A stretch of 64,000 nt of DNA from Chlorophyllum brunneum (taxonomy: Eukaryota > Basidiomycota > Agaricomycetes > Agaricales > Agaricaceae). The translations under genes and the position numbers were made by a program. How positions within the stretch are numbered: the stretch's first letter is position 1; each line of letters starts with the position of its first letter. Location: assembly GCA_963576785.1 (NCBI GenBank), contig OY756149.1, positions 1,860,001-1,924,000 of the forward strand, given 5' to 3'. Positions 61,942 to 64,000 of the stretch are shown here, piece by piece. The notes below the pieces were generated by a model, which ran no database searches, was not told the origin of the DNA, and saw only the letters and a list, made by a program, of their open reading frames with translations.

Positions 61942-64000
61942 ATGGCGGTTAAGGACTTGACGAGCCTGACAGTTGACACAGCAGTGGATCCACTGACTGA
62001 GGTTATTGCACCTCCGGTATTCGAGACGGTCGAGCAGCGCGAGAAAAGGCTAGAGCGGGAAAGGGAGGCCAAGCGCATTTCTGATGTGATAGATGAAGAA
62101 CTAGACAAGGAGAGGAAAGCTGAGAAACCGCTGAAGATTCTCCTTCTTGGTGAGCACTCAGAGCGAATTCGTCTGTATCAGTCTCTGATGTGCCATAGGT
62201 CAGAGCGAATCTGGTGAGTTATCTCTCTAAAGAAGCGATTTAAAACTGACATTGGACAGGAAAATCCACTACCCTCAAGAGTGAGGCTGCGAGTCAATTT
62301 CATGTTTCGTTTTCCTAACTGACTATGCATCTAGATTTTCAGCTCCTGCATGAGCCCAAGGTAAGGCCCTGTATTCAATGGCTGTTAACCATTCTTCATC
62401 GTGTTGTGTAGGCTTTCAGAAGGGAACGGGCTTCATGGAGAGCCATCATTCAGCTCAACATCGTACAATCCTTTCACCTCATCGTAGATGCTATGACACA
62501 AGTCCAGCGGCATATTCCAAGAGACGAAGATGCTGAAACTCCTCCACGAGGTGCCCCAGCCCTAACGACTGAACATCTCAAAATCAAACAACGTCTATCG
62601 CCCCTTCTAGAGATAGAAAACACACTACTCCAGCAACTATCCCCTGTTAGCTCTAGGCAGAAGGCTACCGATCGGCACAGACTCTCATTGAAGGAAGTTG
62701 CGGTGAACTCAGCAACATCATGGAAGGAATGCTTCCAAAAGTTGCAGAGGAATGAACGAGATAGTTTTGACAGCAACGGCATCGTTGATTGGGACGATCC
62801 AGACGAACCAGGGAGGGTTTTGTATGCTTGCTCTGAGGATATGATTCGCCTGTGGAGTGATCCCGTCATCCAAGAACTCCTTTCTAAACTGAACCTTCGA
62901 ATGAGGGAACAAGCAGGGTTGTACGTGGATTCGGATTCAACTGGCCCTGTCTTGTTTCGTGCTCACAGTCTAACCCAGTTTCCTCGACGCATTGGAGCGT
63001 GTCACGGCACCCCGATATCTTCCAACCGACGGTAGGGTTCTTGTAAATTGAATTTCAGCTTTCGTCTCATGGCTTTCAGATGACATCCTTCGAGCACGTC
63101 TGAAGACAATGGGTGCGATTTATCCTCCGCAGCTTTGCTGGCTCATGGCTCATCTTCCGTTATGCTAGGTGTAACCGAACATCACTTACGAATGAGGCAT
63201 GGTTCGTGAACCTCATTGATAACGATAGCTAGTGTTCAATTGTGTCAAAGACACAGGTTTCCGCAAAGACTGGTGTATTTACGACGTTGGCGGTCAACGC
63301 TCCCAGGTAAGATTTATTTCCTTGGTGTTCGGCATTCGTGGCTGACGCCCCTATTAGAGAGGTTTGCGACACGCTAGCTTGAGAGCCCGAATTGTCGCTG
63401 ATACACCTATCTCAATCATACAGCGGCATGGATCCCGTATTTTGATCATATGGATGCTATCATCTTTCTAGCCCCTATAAGGTACCTCATGACGGTTTCC
63501 AAGTTCTGTTTCTCGCAACTGAGTTATGACTAGCGCCTTTGACCAGATGCTGGAGGAGGACTCGAAAATGAATCGACTGGTTCGTCTTTGAAGGGCATCC
63601 CCTCCATACAGCTCTAACTATAGCACAGCAAGATTCTGTCCTACTCTGGAGAGAAATCGTTTCGAATGACCTCCTGAGGAACACGAACCTAATTATTTTC
63701 CTCAACAAAATTGACATTTTCAGGGCGAAATTAAATTCAGGAGTTCGATTTAGTGACTATGTCACCTCTTACAGTGCTCGTCCCAACACTTTTGCGGCTA
63801 CAACTACATGTAAGTACTGATCTCCGACTTTGTCTTGTAACGGGCTCATATCTATTCTTAACAGATCTCATGAGAAAGTTCGGTACGACTCCATCCCATG
63901 CTGCTTACCCCCACTTGAATAATGACATTCACCCAGCCGGGATCTTAAAGACACATTCAAAAACGACAAGAGTATTTTACTGCCACCATACAACCGCCAC
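61942..64000 (+). CDS. Heterotrimeric G-protein alpha subunit (atypical, long; 3' end off right edge)
   Basis: GTP-binding signalling protein acting downstream of receptors. ATG 61942 gives MAVKDLTSLTVDTAVD, then a charged helix (REKRLEREREAKRISDVIDE). The P-loop GQSESGKSTTLK is assembled from exon 1 (ends 62149), 62199-62213 (15 nt), 62260-62280 (21 nt) and 62335-62360 (26 nt). Exon 5 starts at 62412 with AFRRERASWRAIIQLN. An extended helical domain follows, with an insert (RDEDAETPPRGAPALTTEH) that canonical G-alpha lacks. Then come FLDALERVTAPRYLPTD, switch I DDILRARLKTMGVTE, switch II CIYDVGGQRSQ, IIFLAPISAFDQMLEED, and NKID in IIFLNKIDIF. G5 and the C-terminus are beyond the window. This matches the expanded atypical G-alpha group of basidiomycetes. 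Switch I has KTMG where KTTG is usual. Confidence 0.9.

Overview
The window is nuclear DNA of a filamentous basidiomycete. Genes are broken by many very short introns of about 45-65 bp, intergenic gaps inside gene clusters are short, and the gene content fits Agaricomycetes: a 7-TM membrane protein of a basidiomycete type, an atypical long G-alpha subunit, a basidiomycete-type P450, and kinase-like proteins. The style (expanded kinase-like, G-alpha, SAM-methyltransferase and P450 genes next to gene-empty stretches) suggests a Ceratobasidiaceae/Rhizoctonia-like fungus, but that placement is inference.

Layout. 0-5.4 kb: TOK1-type K+ channel (minus, runs off the left edge), URA5 orotate phosphoribosyltransferase (plus, head-to-head with TOK1), an FMN flavin-reductase-like protein (minus) and a Derlin (minus). 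5.9-9.3 kb: a decayed tyrosinase and a kinase-like gene with a damaged or unresolved 5' part. 10.2-12.2 kb: a tiny SMP-domain protein and an SDR oxidoreductase. 15.6-20.4 kb: a 7-TM protein plus an alpha/beta-hydrolase, followed by a tandem duplicate of the 3' end of the first and all of the second. 20.4-24.4 kb: SEH1 nucleoporin and NADP-type glutamate dehydrogenase, tail to tail. 26.85-27.76 kb: a poly(A)-tailed retroposon with a 14-bp target-site duplication. 28.4-31.7 kb: two tandem SAM-methyltransferases. 32-36.7 kb: a mitochondrial-type DEAD-box helicase and a cytochrome P450. 39-48.5 kb: a RING+RRM-like protein, a 729-residue disordered protein, an intron-containing tRNA-Gln(UUG), and an ABCD-type peroxisomal ABC half-transporter. 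49.3-50.4 kb: a second kinase-like protein with the same altered catalytic loop as the first. 54.1-55.6 kb: an F-box protein. 61.9 kb to the right edge: a G-alpha subunit whose P-loop is encoded by microexons.

Conserved housekeeping genes (URA5, Derlin, SEH1, GDH, DEAD helicase, ABCD transporter, tRNA) are interspersed with lineage-specific or duplicating families (7-TM, hydrolase, methyltransferase, P450, kinase-like, G-alpha). Large stretches (12.2-15.6, 24.4-28.3, 36.7-39.0, 50.4-54.1 and 55.6-61.9 kb) hold no gene I can support. No operon-like system or defence island was found. The most unusual signals are the microexon-split P-loop, the paired HGN kinase-like genes, the GC-AG intron through a K+-channel selectivity filter, and the recent segmental duplication.
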